Shown in pieces: positions 9,166 through 18,081 of a DNA stretch of 64,000 nucleotides. Origin of the DNA: an uncultured Pseudomonadota bacterium. GTDB lineage: Bacteria; Pseudomonadota; Gammaproteobacteria; Steroidobacterales; Steroidobacteraceae. The stretch covers positions 62,001 to 126,000 of the forward strand of contig CAIYLH010000105.1 in assembly GCA_903927005.1 (NCBI GenBank). The letters are read 5' to 3'. The translations under genes were made by a program, and so were the position numbers. The notes under the pieces were generated by a model, which was not told the origin of the DNA, did no database searches, and saw only the letters and a program-made list of their open reading frames with translations. Every line of letters begins with the position of its first letter. Position 1 is the first letter of the stretch.

Positions 9166-9675
9166 ATGGGGCGCTGGCGGCCACCAACATCGCCGGGATC
9201 GCAGTACATCACCCGAGTGGGTGCCGAGCGACTGCGCGCCGAACTGGACACGCTCTGGCGCGTCGAGCGACCGCAAGTCACCCAATCCGTGTCCGAAGCG
9301 GCCGCACAAGGCGACCGCTCGGAGAATGCGGAATACACCTACGGCAAGAAGCGGCTGCGCGAAATCGACCGCCGGGTGCGCTTCCTGCGCCAGCGTCTGG
9401 ACGGAATCGTGATCGTCGAACAACCGCCGTCGGATCCTAAGCGCGTGTTCTTCGGTGCCTGGATAGAGCTGGAGGACGAGGACGGCGCACTGCGCCACTA
9501 CCGGATCGTCGGGCCGGACGAGTTCGATATGGACCCGCGCTACATCAGCATGGATGCGCCGCTCGGTCGCGTACTGCTAGGCCGCAGGCTCGACGACGAG
9601 GTGGTACTGCAGCTGCCGGGCGCAGCACAGCGCTTCGTGATCTGCTCAATCCGCTACGGCGAAGCGGCGCCCTAA
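9166..9675 (+). CDS. greB: Transcription elongation factor GreB
   Basis: 169 residues from ATG 9166 with AGGAGAGCAGGA upstream. The N-terminal antiparallel coiled coil carries the acidic tip GDRSENAEYTYGKKRLREID, which reaches into the RNA polymerase secondary channel and stimulates transcript cleavage in backtracked complexes. The C-terminal domain has the FKBP-like fold typical of Gre factors, with the GreB-style FFGAWIELEDEDG and YRIVGPDEFD. Length matches E. coli GreB closely. It is a single gene convergent with homospermidine synthase. Confidence 0.95.
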   Translation: MGRWRPPTSPGSQYITRVGAERLRAELDTLWRVERPQVTQSVSEAAAQGDRSENAEYTYGKKRLREIDRRVRFLRQRLDGIVIVEQPPSDPKRVFFGAWIELEDEDGALRHYRIVGPDEFDMDPRYISMDAPLGRVLLGRRLDDEVVLQLPGAAQRFVICSIRYGEAAP

Positions 9676-9713
9676 AAAAATGCGCGGCCCGTGCGCGTCA
9701 GACGACGCGCACG
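9673..9713 (-). terminator. Probable terminator of homospermidine synthase gene
   Basis: A perfect 10-bp inverted repeat (9690-9699 with 9704-9713, loop 4) overlaps the last codons and stop of the synthase gene. On the minus strand it is followed after a GC-rich 9-base gap by seven T (9674-9680). An alternative fold pairs the left arm with CGCGCA directly before the T run, which would place the tract correctly. Confidence 0.5.
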
Positions 9714-11137
9714 TTCTTGAACTGCCACGGATCGGACGTATCGATGTCTTCCACGAAAAAGCGCGAGCGGTCATGTAGCGGATTCCAGTCCGTGTACTCG
9801 CCGACCACTGGCCCCAGATAGGGCATGCAGATCTCGAGGTTGCGACGGAAATCCATCTCGTCCGGCTCAACGACGCCAAGCGCGGGGTTCTCAATCGCCC
9901 AGATCATGCCCGACAGCACCGATACGGTGACCTGCAAACTGGTGGCGTTGTTGTGCGGCGCTAGCGTGCGCGCCTCGTCGATCGACAGCTGCGAGCCGTA
10001 CCAGTAGGCGTTGTTCTTGTGGCCCGCGAGCAGCACGCCCAGCTCGTCAATGCCGCCACTTTCGATCTCGTTCATCAGGATCCGCTTGCTGTCCTGCAGG
10101 CGATAGTTGCGGCCAGCAAACTCGTGCAGTGACATCACCGCCGAATCGCAGGGGTGATAGGCGTAGTGCACGGTTGGGCGATAGACGAGCTGATCGCCGT
10201 CCCTGATCGTGTAGTAGTCGGCGATCGACATCGCCTCACCATGTGTGATCAGGAAGCCGTGAAAATAGCCGGCGCGCGGCGTCCAGGTACGCACGCGAGT
10301 CGCCGCACCCGGCTGCATCAGGTAGATCGCGCAGCCCGGGCCAAAGTCGTGCTTGCGGCCGTCGCGCGGAAAGTTACGCTCGTGTGAGCCCCAGCCGAGC
10401 TCCGCCGGCTGGCAGCCCTCGCTGATGAAGCCCTCGACTGACCAGGTGTTGACGAACTCGTTCATCCGCTTCGGCAGACTTGGCATCTGCGTATCGCGCT
10501 CGGCGATGTGGATGACCTTGACGCCGACCGACTTGGCCAGCGCCGCCCACTCCTCCCGCGTCTTAGGATCACCCGCATCGACCTTGAGATCGACCGCGAG
10601 GTTCAACAGCGCCTGCTTGACGAGGTGCTGCACCAGACCCGGGTTCGCGCCGTGCGTCACGACCGCAGTCGGCTTCGGCGTCTTGTCCTTGTCCTTGAGC
10701 TTGCGCAACGCGAGGGCTTCCTCACGCAGCGCGTAGTTCGTACGCCGCGACGGCGACACCGACGGATCCGTGTAACCGCCCGGCCACGGCTCGAGGCACG
10801 TGTCGAGGTACAGCGCGCCGCGTTCCCAGCAGTACTTGATCAGCGCGATCGAGGAAACGTCCACCGAGAGATTCAGAACAAAGTCACCACGCCCGACCAG
10901 CGGCTCGAGCACCTGGCGGAAATTCTCACGAGTCAGCGGCTGCACCAGGTGGGTGATGCCGTACTCCTGCGCACAGGCAAGGCCCAGCTCGTCCGCGGTC
11001 ACGATCGTAATCCGGTCGCAGGACAATCCACCGATGTGGCGCAGGATCAACGGCAGGACGCCCTGGCCAATGCTGCCGAAGCCGATGAAGATCAGCCGAC
11101 CGGGGAAAGTCACGTGGACTTTGTGTTCGATGGTCAT
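9698..11137 (-). CDS. hss: Homospermidine synthase
   Basis: 479 residues from ATG 11137. The N terminus is an NAD-binding Rossmann fold (GRLIFIGFGSIGQGVLP), followed by SVDVSSIALIKYCWERGALYLDTC and THGANPGLVQHLVK, all hallmarks of bacterial homospermidine synthase of the saccharopine dehydrogenase-like superfamily. The enzyme condenses two putrescines, or putrescine with spermidine, to homospermidine using NAD as a hydride carrier. A TTG 18 bases upstream is possible but has no ribosome site. The ATG overlaps by ATGA the stop of a decayed GST frame. Arginine decarboxylase lies 1.3 kb away on the other strand, so the region concerns polyamine synthesis. Confidence 0.93.
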   Translation of the reverse strand: MTIEHKVHVTFPGRLIFIGFGSIGQGVLPLILRHIGGLSCDRITIVTADELGLACAQEYGITHLVQPLTRENFRQVLEPLVGRGDFVLNLSVDVSSIALIKYCWERGALYLDTCLEPWPGGYTDPSVSPSRRTNYALREEALALRKLKDKDKTPKPTAVVTHGANPGLVQHLVKQALLNLAVDLKVDAGDPKTREEWAALAKSVGVKVIHIAERDTQMPSLPKRMNEFVNTWSVEGFISEGCQPAELGWGSHERNFPRDGRKHDFGPGCAIYLMQPGAATRVRTWTPRAGYFHGFLITHGEAMSIADYYTIRDGDQLVYRPTVHYAYHPCDSAVMSLHEFAGRNYRLQDSKRILMNEIESGGIDELGVLLAGHKNNAYWYGSQLSIDEARTLAPHNNATSLQVTVSVLSGMIWAIENPALGVVEPDEMDFRRNLEICMPYLGPVVGEYTDWNPLHDRSRFFVEDIDTSDPWQFKNVRVV

Positions 11138-11430
11138 GATTGCCTGTCTATCCAATGTACCGGACGCATAGCGGCAAAACCGGGCAGCGACTCCACCCGC
11201 GCAAGCCAGCGCGCAAGGGCCGGGTACTTTACCTCAACCGGCAGAAAGCGGGCGCGTGGCTCGCCCCAACCAGGGCTGCCGGCACATACCGGAGCAGTTG
11301 CCTCCAAGGGACGATCACAAGGTCGGTAGCGGACGCCCGGGTGCCTGCCGTCCACGCTGAATTCGCCAGCCGGCGCTCAAGCGCGTGCGTATGCGCAGCC
11401 GACGCGCGCCCAATACAGCTCAATCGCCAT
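11134..11430 (-). pseudogene. Glutathione S-transferase pseudogene (internally deleted, frameshifted)
   Basis: Three fragments in order on the minus strand resemble one GST. ATG at 11430 encodes MAIELYWARVGC, a GST N terminus, and runs into TGA at 11377. A second frame then carries ALERRLANSAW and ATDLVIVPWRQLLRYVP, from the helical C-terminal domain. A third frame carries VEVKYPALARWLARVESLPGF and ends in TGA at 11134, overlapping the synthase start as ATGA. About 100 residues of the thioredoxin fold are missing and at least two frameshifts separate the parts. The gene cannot encode an active transferase; it may still be transcribed as a leader of the synthase gene. Confidence 0.75.
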
Positions 11431-11514
11431 CGCCGAGCGCGTTGTGGGCGCGGATTTTAGCCGCGCGCAGTGGAGGCCGCGCTACACTTCCCGCCGGCCG
11501 TAAGGAGCTGCGCG

Positions 11515-12363
11515 ATGACTTACGAGACGCTGGTAGACGTGGCGACGCTAAAAGGTCACCTCGCCGACCCGTCATTTCGGGTCGTCGACTGCCGCTTCGA
11601 GCTCGGCAATCCAGACGCCGGGCGCGCGCTCTACCTCAGCGGCCACCTGCCCGGCGCGGTCTACGCGCACCTCGACGCGGACCTGTCTGGGCCGCGCACG
11701 CCGTGGAGCGGCCGGCACCCACTGCCGGAGCCGGAAGATCTCGCTCTGACCCTGGGCCGGCTAGGCATCAACGACTCCATCCAGGTCGTCGCCTATGACG
11801 AATCCAATGGCGCCTACGCCGCACGACTGTGGTGGCTGCTGCGCTGGCTCGGCCACCGCCGCGTTGCGGTGCTCGATGGCGGACTGGCCGCCTGGCGCGC
11901 CGCGGCGCTGCCGCTGTCCGTCCCACCGGTGTCGGTCGGCCCACGCCATTTTGTTGCCCGGCCGGACGCCACGATGCACGTCTCTGGCGACGACGTTGTA
12001 CGACTGGTGGCGCGCAACGAGTGCGTGCTGCTGGATGCGCGCGCACCCGAACGCTACGAAGGGCGCCTTGAGCCGCTGGACCCGCAAGCAGGTCACGTGC
12101 CTGGCGCCCACAACCACCACTTCGCGCGAAATCTTGCGCAAAACGGCAGCTTCCTCGCGCCAGAAGCGCTCGCCGCCGTTCTCACCCGCCAACTGCACGG
12201 CCATCCGCCAACCGAGGCAATCAGCATGTGCGGCTCAGGCGTGACGGCCTGTCATACGCTGTTAGCACTGGAAATTGCGGGACTTCCGGGCGCGCGGCTC
12301 TATCCCGGCTCGTGGAGCGAGTGGAGCCGGGACCCGGGACGGACGGTGGCGGTCGGACCCTGA
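11515..12363 (+). CDS. sseA: 3-mercaptopyruvate/thiosulfate sulfurtransferase
   Basis: 282 residues from ATG 11515 with AAGGAG upstream. Two rhodanese domains are present. The first has VVDCRFELGNPDAGR and GHLPGAVYAHLD, and lacks a catalytic Cys as usual. The second has LLDARAPERYEG and the active loop CGSGVTA with Cys239. The CGSGVTA loop is the signature of mercaptopyruvate sulfurtransferases such as SseA, which move sulfane sulfur to thiophilic acceptors. It is divergent from the GST pseudogene and lies 73 bases before speA on the same strand. Confidence 0.93.
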   Translation: MTYETLVDVATLKGHLADPSFRVVDCRFELGNPDAGRALYLSGHLPGAVYAHLDADLSGPRTPWSGRHPLPEPEDLALTLGRLGINDSIQVVAYDESNGAYAARLWWLLRWLGHRRVAVLDGGLAAWRAAALPLSVPPVSVGPRHFVARPDATMHVSGDDVVRLVARNECVLLDARAPERYEGRLEPLDPQAGHVPGAHNHHFARNLAQNGSFLAPEALAAVLTRQLHGHPPTEAISMCGSGVTACHTLLALEIAGLPGARLYPGSWSEWSRDPGRTVAVGP

Positions 12364-12436
12364 GGGCCTGGATCATTTACATGTAGCGTCATTTTGCTAT
12401 GGTGCGCGCGTTCGCCAGCCACCGGCCAGGACGCCT

Positions 12437-14398
12437 GTGAATAGCCCCGCGCCCAAATTTGCTGCCCCCCTCGGCTGGAAAGTCGACGATTCCGCACAGC
12501 TGTACCAGGTGGATTCCTGGGGCGGCGGCTATTTCGGCGTCAACGAAGCCGGCCACGTTGCGGTCCGCCCGGACCAGCAGCCCGGCCGCGAAATCGACCT
12601 GCTCGAGGTCGTCGAAGGCCTGAAGGCCCGCGATCTGACCGCGCCGGTCGTGATCCGCTTCTCCGACATCATCGCCCATCGCCTGAAAAGTCTGAACGAC
12701 GCGTTCTGTCAGGCGATCGTCGAGAACGACTACAAGGGCCGCTACTCGTCCGTATTTCCGATCAAGGTGAACCAGCAGCGGCTGGTGGTGGAAGAGGTCT
12801 ACCGCAGCGGTGCGGCGTTCGGCTTCGGCCTCGAGGCCGGCTCCAAGCCTGAGCTGCTGGTCGTGATGGGCCTGACCGAAAGCAACACGGACCGGCTGAT
12901 CATCTGCAACGGCTTCAAGGACGACAGCTACATCGAGACGGTGACACTCGCCGCCAAGCTGGGCCGCAAGATCGTGCCGGTGGTCGAGAACTTCGTGGAA
13001 CTCGGCCTGATCCTCAAGCACGCACAGAAGTACGGCATCCGTCCGAACATCGGCGTACGCGTCAAGCTCGCTGCCGAAGGCGCCGGACGCTGGCGCGAGT
13101 CCTCGGGCGAAAAGTCGAAGTTCGGTCTGTTCATCACCGAGATCCTCGAAGTCGTCGAGGTGCTGAAGCAGCACGACATGCTCGACTGCCTCAAGCTCGT
13201 GCACTGCCACATCGGCTCACAGCTGCAGGACATCCGGCGCGTCAAGGACGCGGTCACGGAACTCGCGCACGTCTACGCCGAGCTGCGCCTGCTCGGTGCG
13301 GGGGTCGAGTACCTCGACATCGGCGGCGGACTGGGCATCGATTACGACGGCAGCCGCACGAACTACGAATCCTCGATGAACTACACGCTCAATGAGTACG
13401 CGAGCGATGTCGTCTACCGAATCGCGGCCGTTTGCAACGCCCGCAACATCCCCCATCCCACGATCGTGACCGAGTCGGGTCGTGCGATCGCGGCGCATCA
13501 CTCCGTACTGGTGTTCAACGTGCTGGGCACAAGTGCACTGGACCAGTTCCGCGTCGCCAATCAGCTCGAAGACCACGGCCACACGGCCGAGCAGATCCCG
13601 CAGCCGGTCCGCGACCTGTTCGACGCCTACCGATCGGTCACCGAACGACGACTGGTCGAGTGCTGGCATGACGCACTGCAGGCGCGCGAACAGGCGCTGC
13701 AGATGTTCAATCTCGGCTACCTGAACCTCGAGTTCCGAGGTCTCGCGGAACGCCTGTACTGGGCGACGTGCGCGCGAATCCGCGACCTGTGCCGCAAGCT
13801 CGAGTCGGTGCCGGAAGAACTGGAAGATCTGGAAACGATTCTTTCCGACATCTATTTTTGCAATTTCTCGGTTTTCCAGTCGCTGCCGGACTCGTGGGCA
13901 ATAGGCCAGCTGTTCCCGCTGATGCCTATCCATCGTCTGGGTGAGAAGCCCTCGCGCAACGCCGTGCTGGCCGACATCACCTGCGACTCTGATGGCAAGA
14001 TTGACCGCTTCGTATCGAGGCGCGACACCAAGCGCACACTCGAAGTGCACGAGCTACGCGAGGGCGAGGACTACTACCTCGCGGCGTTCCTGGTCGGCGC
14101 CTATCAGGAGACGCTCGGCGACCTGCACAACCTGTTCGGTGACACCCATGTCGTGCACATCCGTCTGCTCGATGACGGCGGCTGGTGGATCGAGGAAACC
14201 GTCAAAGGCGATACCGCCCTACAGGTGCTCGGCTACATGGAGTACGACACCGACGAGCTCTACCCCCGGCTCGCTCGCGACTGCGAGCGTGCGGTCCGGG
14301 AAAACCGCCTGACAGTGCCGGAAAGCCAGCGGCTGAAGCGGTTCTACGAGGCGGAGCTGCACGGCTATGCCTACCTCGAGCCTGATAACGAGAGTTGA
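12437..14398 (+). CDS. speA: Biosynthetic arginine decarboxylase
   Basis: 653 residues from GTG 12437, with AGGA upstream; an in-frame extension to 12275 overlaps sseA and is rejected. The fold III PLP barrel begins early, with the PLP lysine in FPIKVNQQ at residue 110, GFGLEAGSKPEL, and HCHIGSQ. It continues to the C-terminal SpeA-specific region with CNFSVFQSLPDSWAI. The enzyme converts arginine to agmatine, the first step to putrescine by the ADC route. Length matches the 630-660 residues of SpeA. With the nearby homospermidine synthase it suggests putrescine made from arginine feeds homospermidine; the agmatine-processing enzymes are not in the window. Confidence 0.95.
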   Translation: MNSPAPKFAAPLGWKVDDSAQLYQVDSWGGGYFGVNEAGHVAVRPDQQPGREIDLLEVVEGLKARDLTAPVVIRFSDIIAHRLKSLNDAFCQAIVENDYKGRYSSVFPIKVNQQRLVVEEVYRSGAAFGFGLEAGSKPELLVVMGLTESNTDRLIICNGFKDDSYIETVTLAAKLGRKIVPVVENFVELGLILKHAQKYGIRPNIGVRVKLAAEGAGRWRESSGEKSKFGLFITEILEVVEVLKQHDMLDCLKLVHCHIGSQLQDIRRVKDAVTELAHVYAELRLLGAGVEYLDIGGGLGIDYDGSRTNYESSMNYTLNEYASDVVYRIAAVCNARNIPHPTIVTESGRAIAAHHSVLVFNVLGTSALDQFRVANQLEDHGHTAEQIPQPVRDLFDAYRSVTERRLVECWHDALQAREQALQMFNLGYLNLEFRGLAERLYWATCARIRDLCRKLESVPEELEDLETILSDIYFCNFSVFQSLPDSWAIGQLFPLMPIHRLGEKPSRNAVLADITCDSDGKIDRFVSRRDTKRTLEVHELREGEDYYLAAFLVGAYQETLGDLHNLFGDTHVVHIRLLDDGGWWIEETVKGDTALQVLGYMEYDTDELYPRLARDCERAVRENRLTVPESQRLKRFYEAELHGYAYLEPDNES

Positions 14399-14792
14399 GC
14401 ACAGCGGGGGCGCTCCATCCCGCTGCGCCGGTCACGGTTCGTGAGCCTGGCGAAATCAAGAATTTCAAAATTTGTGCAGTGCACAGCGAAAGTCATTGAT
14501 CCGTAACGCGGAAATTGCGTCGTTTCGGGGGACCGCGTAGGATCCTTTGAGGTTGTATTCGCGAGACCTTCTTAGCTGGGCGATTGATCTGGTTGCTCAG
14601 ACAGCGCTTTTTTCGCTGTCGACCTCTTCTTCATTGCCCGCACAAGTTGATCAGCACACGACCTACGGTTCGGGCTCGGTTTGCCGCCTACGTACGCCCT
14701 CGGTACGCAGACGTCCTCTCCGGGTCCGTGGTGAGGACGCGATGCAACCGGGCCTTTGCCCGTGCGCACGCCAGAGCGAGTGAGATGATTCG
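14399..14792 (+). other. Long structured leader region of the RRM gene
   Basis: 394 bases without a convincing protein gene. It holds perfect short hairpins at 14600-14620 (7-bp stem GACAGCG, T-rich loop), 14713-14738 (GTCCTC/GAGGAC) and 14749-14762 (CGGGC/GCCCG). The promoter is probably near 14490-14560, but no clear pair of hexamers is seen. A folded leader of about 200 bases or more would fit post-transcriptional or cold-responsive control of the RNA-binding protein that follows. Confidence 0.4.
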
Positions 14793-15170
14793 ATGACGAC
14801 TATTTACGTAGGCAACCTTCCCTTCTCTGCGACCGAAGACGAAGTGCGCTCGCTATTCGAGGCACACGGCAAAGTCGAATCTGTAAAGCTCATTAACGAT
14901 CGTGAGACGGGGCGCCCGCGCGGCTTCGCTTTCGTTGACATGGCGGACTCCGACGCACAGAACGCCATTGCGCAGATGAATGGCTTCAACATGGGCGGAC
15001 GTCAACTGCGCGTGAACGAGGCGCAGGAACGACCGCGTGGCCCGCGTCCAGGCGGCGGCGGCGGCTACGGTGGCGGTGGTGGCGGCGGCTACGGTGGTGG
15101 CGGTGGTGGCGGTGGTGGCGGCCGCGGCGGCGGCGGTGGTGGCGGCGGCTACGGCGACCGCGGCTACTAA
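14793..15170 (+). CDS. Glycine-rich RRM RNA-binding protein
   Basis: 125 residues. A single RRM occupies residues 2-80, with RNP2 as IYVGNL (4-9) and RNP1 as RGFAFVDM (43-50), both intact. The C-terminal 40 residues are almost pure glycine with Tyr and Arg (GGYGGG repeats ending YGDRGY). This architecture is shared by bacterial Rbp proteins, often induced by cold, and by plant glycine-rich RNA-binding proteins. It likely binds single-stranded RNA in the cytoplasm. It has its own terminator and a long structured leader, so it is a single-gene unit. Confidence 0.93.
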   Translation: MTTIYVGNLPFSATEDEVRSLFEAHGKVESVKLINDRETGRPRGFAFVDMADSDAQNAIAQMNGFNMGGRQLRVNEAQERPRGPRPGGGGGYGGGGGGGYGGGGGGGGGGRGGGGGGGGYGDRGY

Positions 15171-15205
15171 TCAGAATCCGTCGCAAAACGACACGCGATC
15201 TTCGA

Positions 15206-15229
15206 CCCCGCCGCAAGGCGGGGTTTTTG
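15206..15229 (+). terminator. Rho-independent terminator after the RRM gene
   Basis: A perfect 7-bp stem (15206-15212 with 15217-15223, CCCCGCC type) with a GCAA tetraloop is followed directly by TTTTTGTTT. It lies 35 bases after the RRM stop. Confidence 0.93.
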
Positions 15230-15379
15230 TTTACGGACCGAGCCAACGTTACGCACACCCGGCCCGCACAGCGCCAAGCCTGTGCCGCGGTGCGAGACCT
15301 CATGGAGCGGGGGCGCTAGAATCCCCTCCCGCAGCAGGCCGCTTGCTGCCCACCCGCAGCGTATTGCCGGAGTCCGCCG

Positions 15380-16291
15380 ATGACCGCGTTGAAACGTCGC
15401 CTCTGCGCCTGCGCCGCCGTGCTGCCGTTGCTGGTTGCAGGCTGCGCAACGAAACCGGTCGCGCCCACGACAGCCGCCAAGCCCGCCGTCGCCGCACCGA
15501 CCCTGGACCGCTCACTGCCGCGTAGCGATGCGGCCACACTCACGGCGCTCGATCAGGTCCTGCTCGGACCACAGCGCTCGGCGGCCAACCGCGCGCGCGA
15601 CGCCTATCGCCACCCGCGCGAGACTCTGGAGTTCTTCGGCCTGCGCGACAACCAGACGGTCATGGAGGTCTGGCCCGGCGCCGGCGGCTGGTACACCGAG
15701 GTACTGGCGCCGCTGCTGCGGGGCCGGGGACACTACATCGCAGCGGGCTACGACCCGGCCGCCGAAAGCAAATTCACCCAGGACAGCATCCGCACGTTTC
15801 GGACGAAGCTGGACGGAGCGCCGACTGTCTACGACAAGGTGCAGGTGGTGGCGTTGCAGTATCCAGGCGCGCTTGCGCCGGTACCCCGGGAGTCGGTCGA
15901 CCTGATCGTCACATTCCGCAACCTGCACAACTGGCTGGCGCGTGACAACGCCGCTGCAGCGATGCTGACGGCAATGTTCGACGCACTCAAACCCGGCGGC
16001 GTACTCGGCATAGTCGACCATCGGGCGGAGCCGGCGGCGCCAGTCGATCCCCGCGCCCATCTGGGCTACGTGAACGAGCAGTTCGCGATCGATCTGGTAG
16101 AGAAGGCCGGCTTCGAGTTCATCGGTTCGTCGGAGCTGAACGCCAACAGCAAAGACACGCGCGACTATGAGCAGGGTGTCTGGGCGCTACCGCCAACGTG
16201 GCGCCTCGGCGACAAGGAGCGCGACCGCTACGCCGCCATTGGCGAAAGCGATCGCTTCACTCTCAGGTTCCGGAAGCCGCGGACCCGCTAG
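15380..16291 (+). CDS. Predicted methyltransferase-like lipoprotein (COG4798 type)
   Basis: 303 residues. The N terminus is a lipoprotein signal with lipobox LLVAGC. The mature part has a Rossmann methyltransferase-like fold: VMEVWPGAGGWYTEVLAPLL is the SAM-binding motif I region, and DLIVTFRNLHNWL and LKPGGVLGIVDHR are motifs IV and VI. Exported SAM-dependent methyltransferase-like proteins of this type exist widely, but because SAM is cytoplasmic their true activity is unsettled. TAGAAT at 15316-15321 may serve as a -10 element. The 3-prime end overlaps the convergent amidohydrolase gene by 29 bases. Confidence 0.85.
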   Translation: MTALKRRLCACAAVLPLLVAGCATKPVAPTTAAKPAVAAPTLDRSLPRSDAATLTALDQVLLGPQRSAANRARDAYRHPRETLEFFGLRDNQTVMEVWPGAGGWYTEVLAPLLRGRGHYIAAGYDPAAESKFTQDSIRTFRTKLDGAPTVYDKVQVVALQYPGALAPVPRESVDLIVTFRNLHNWLARDNAAAAMLTAMFDALKPGGVLGIVDHRAEPAAPVDPRAHLGYVNEQFAIDLVEKAGFEFIGSSELNANSKDTRDYEQGVWALPPTWRLGDKERDRYAAIGESDRFTLRFRKPRTR

Positions 16292-18065
16292 CACGCACAG
16301 CGCCAGCGCGAATGCGCAACGCAGAGTGCTCCGCGCGGTGAACTATGCGGCCCCGATAAAGCGTGAGCTCGCACTGCAGATCCTTCAGTTCAGCGGTTGG
16401 CACGGTGTAAGGGTTGCGGTCCCACACGGCGACATCAGCGCTCTTGCCGCGTTCCAAAGAGCCCGCCTCGTCCTCGATGAAAAGCTGCCTCGCCGCCCAG
16501 ACGGTATACGAGCGCAGTGCCGCGTGCACATCGACCGACTCGCGACTGCCGAACGGCTGACGCCCCCACGTGCCCTGCAGCGTTTCGCGGGCGATGGACG
16601 CCCATAGCCCGAACCGTGCCGGCAGCGGCGTCACGTCGTAGTCCGAACCGCCCGCCCAGCGCACGCCGCGCTCCAGGTAAGTACGGAACGGGTTCAGGCG
16701 CGCGGCGCGCGCCGGCCCAAAATTCGCGGCATAGGTATCGCCTATCCACCAGCTGAACGGCGCCTGCGCTTCGGGGTAACCCGCGTCGAACTGCCGCTGC
16801 AGCCGCGCCATCGTGGCGATGGCGCCGTCAGTCGGAATATTGGCGTGGATGATGCTGTGCCGCAGCCCCAGTCCGGGATGGGCCGTCAGCGCCTCGGCAT
16901 AGCTGTCGACGACCCAGTCGATCGCCCGATCGCCAATCGCGTGCGTGCCGATGTGGATACCGGCGTCGTTGAACAACCGCACCACCGCGCGATAGACGTC
17001 GGGCTCGATCAGCGGATAGCCGTGGTTGCCGCGATCCAGCGATACGCTTTGGCGGTTCCAGTCGTCGTAGACCCACGCCGTGCGCGCCCCACCGCTGCCA
17101 TCCATGAACAGCTTGACGCCGCACGAGACGAGATCGGCGCCGGCGGGATGACTGCGCGGACCCGGCAGCGACGCGAGCCGCGCGATCATTGCCTCGGCAG
17201 AGACGAGCGTGGTGCCGGTATTCCACAACGTGCAGACATGTGCCGTCAGCAGGCCTTCAGCGGCCAGCGAGCTATAGGCGTCCCAATCGGCGGGATAAAT
17301 ATTCGGGTCCTTCGCCGCGGTCATGCCCTCGCGATTCATCAGCCGCACGCTTGCGAGGATGCCGGCGCGCCGATCGGCACTGCTCGGCTCGGGAATGAAC
17401 GAAACCATCAGGTCACGGGCACCTTCCTTCATGACGCCGGTCGGCGCGCCAGTGGCGTCGCGGTCAATGGTGCCAGCCGGCGGATCGACGCTCGCCGCCG
17501 TGATGCCGGCGAGCGCAAGCGCGCGACTATTCGCGGTACCGTAGTGCCCCGTCGTGTGATCGATCCAAACTGGATTAGCAGGCGCCGCCGCGTCGAGATC
17601 CTGCGCCTCGACGTAGCGATGCTCGGCAAGCTTGCCCTCGTCCCAGCCACTGCCAAGCAGCCAGGCACCCGGCGCCAGCGTCTTGGCCCGCGCAGCCAAC
17701 AGCGCAACGACCTCGCCGATGCTGCGCGCGCCCCCCAGGTCAACGGAGGTGACGGCAGCCAGTCCGCCGGACGAGATATGCGCATGCGCATCGATCAGTC
17801 CGGGCGTCGCCGTACGACCACGCAGGTCGATAACAGTTGTGCCAGGCCCGATCAGCGCGCGGATCGAGCGGTTGGAACCCACCGCAAACACCCGACCATC
17901 ACGCACCGCCAGCGCCTGCGCTACCGAATCGCGGGCATCGACGGTGAGCACGTGGCCATTCAGCAGGACAAGGTCCACCCCACGCGGCGCGGCAGCGGCA
18001 TCGGCACCGGCACCGGCCGAGACTGCAACTGATAGCAACAACAAGGTGGGCAGCAACGACTTCAT
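16263..18065 (-). CDS. Exported amidohydrolase, YtcJ-like (amidohydrolase family 3)
   Basis: 600 residues with a signal peptide (LLPTLLLLSVAVSAGA). After the small beta-sandwich (LVLLNGHVLTVDARDSVAQALAV) comes the metal motif TPGLIDAHAHIS (HxH), then GSGWDE, and later IHANIPTD and the C-terminal KSADVAVWDRNPY. This is the YtcJ/Nfda-type amidohydrolase family, with TIM-barrel metal hydrolases acting on amides, formamides or cyclic ureas. Export to the periplasm is predicted. It lies 16 bases after the FAD oxidoreductase gene and is probably co-transcribed with it. Substrate unknown. Confidence 0.9.
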   Translation of the reverse strand: MKSLLPTLLLLSVAVSAGAGADAAAAPRGVDLVLLNGHVLTVDARDSVAQALAVRDGRVFAVGSNRSIRALIGPGTTVIDLRGRTATPGLIDAHAHISSGGLAAVTSVDLGGARSIGEVVALLAARAKTLAPGAWLLGSGWDEGKLAEHRYVEAQDLDAAAPANPVWIDHTTGHYGTANSRALALAGITAASVDPPAGTIDRDATGAPTGVMKEGARDLMVSFIPEPSSADRRAGILASVRLMNREGMTAAKDPNIYPADWDAYSSLAAEGLLTAHVCTLWNTGTTLVSAEAMIARLASLPGPRSHPAGADLVSCGVKLFMDGSGGARTAWVYDDWNRQSVSLDRGNHGYPLIEPDVYRAVVRLFNDAGIHIGTHAIGDRAIDWVVDSYAEALTAHPGLGLRHSIIHANIPTDGAIATMARLQRQFDAGYPEAQAPFSWWIGDTYAANFGPARAARLNPFRTYLERGVRWAGGSDYDVTPLPARFGLWASIARETLQGTWGRQPFGSRESVDVHAALRSYTVWAARQLFIEDEAGSLERGKSADVAVWDRNPYTVPTAELKDLQCELTLYRGRIVHRAEHSALRIRAGAVRASGSAASGT

Positions 18066-18081
18066 AGTGTTCTCCGGCAGC

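Noticed and set aside
10508..11329. Open frame on the plus strand over homospermidine synthase
   Set aside because: Antisense shadow of a well-defined enzyme gene.
14547..14783. Possible 78-codon protein in the RRM leader
   Set aside because: No ribosome site, atypical composition, and it overlaps the hairpins.
15050..15165. Tandem GGC/GGT repeats
   Set aside because: They encode the glycine-rich tail of the RRM protein; not a CRISPR or satellite.
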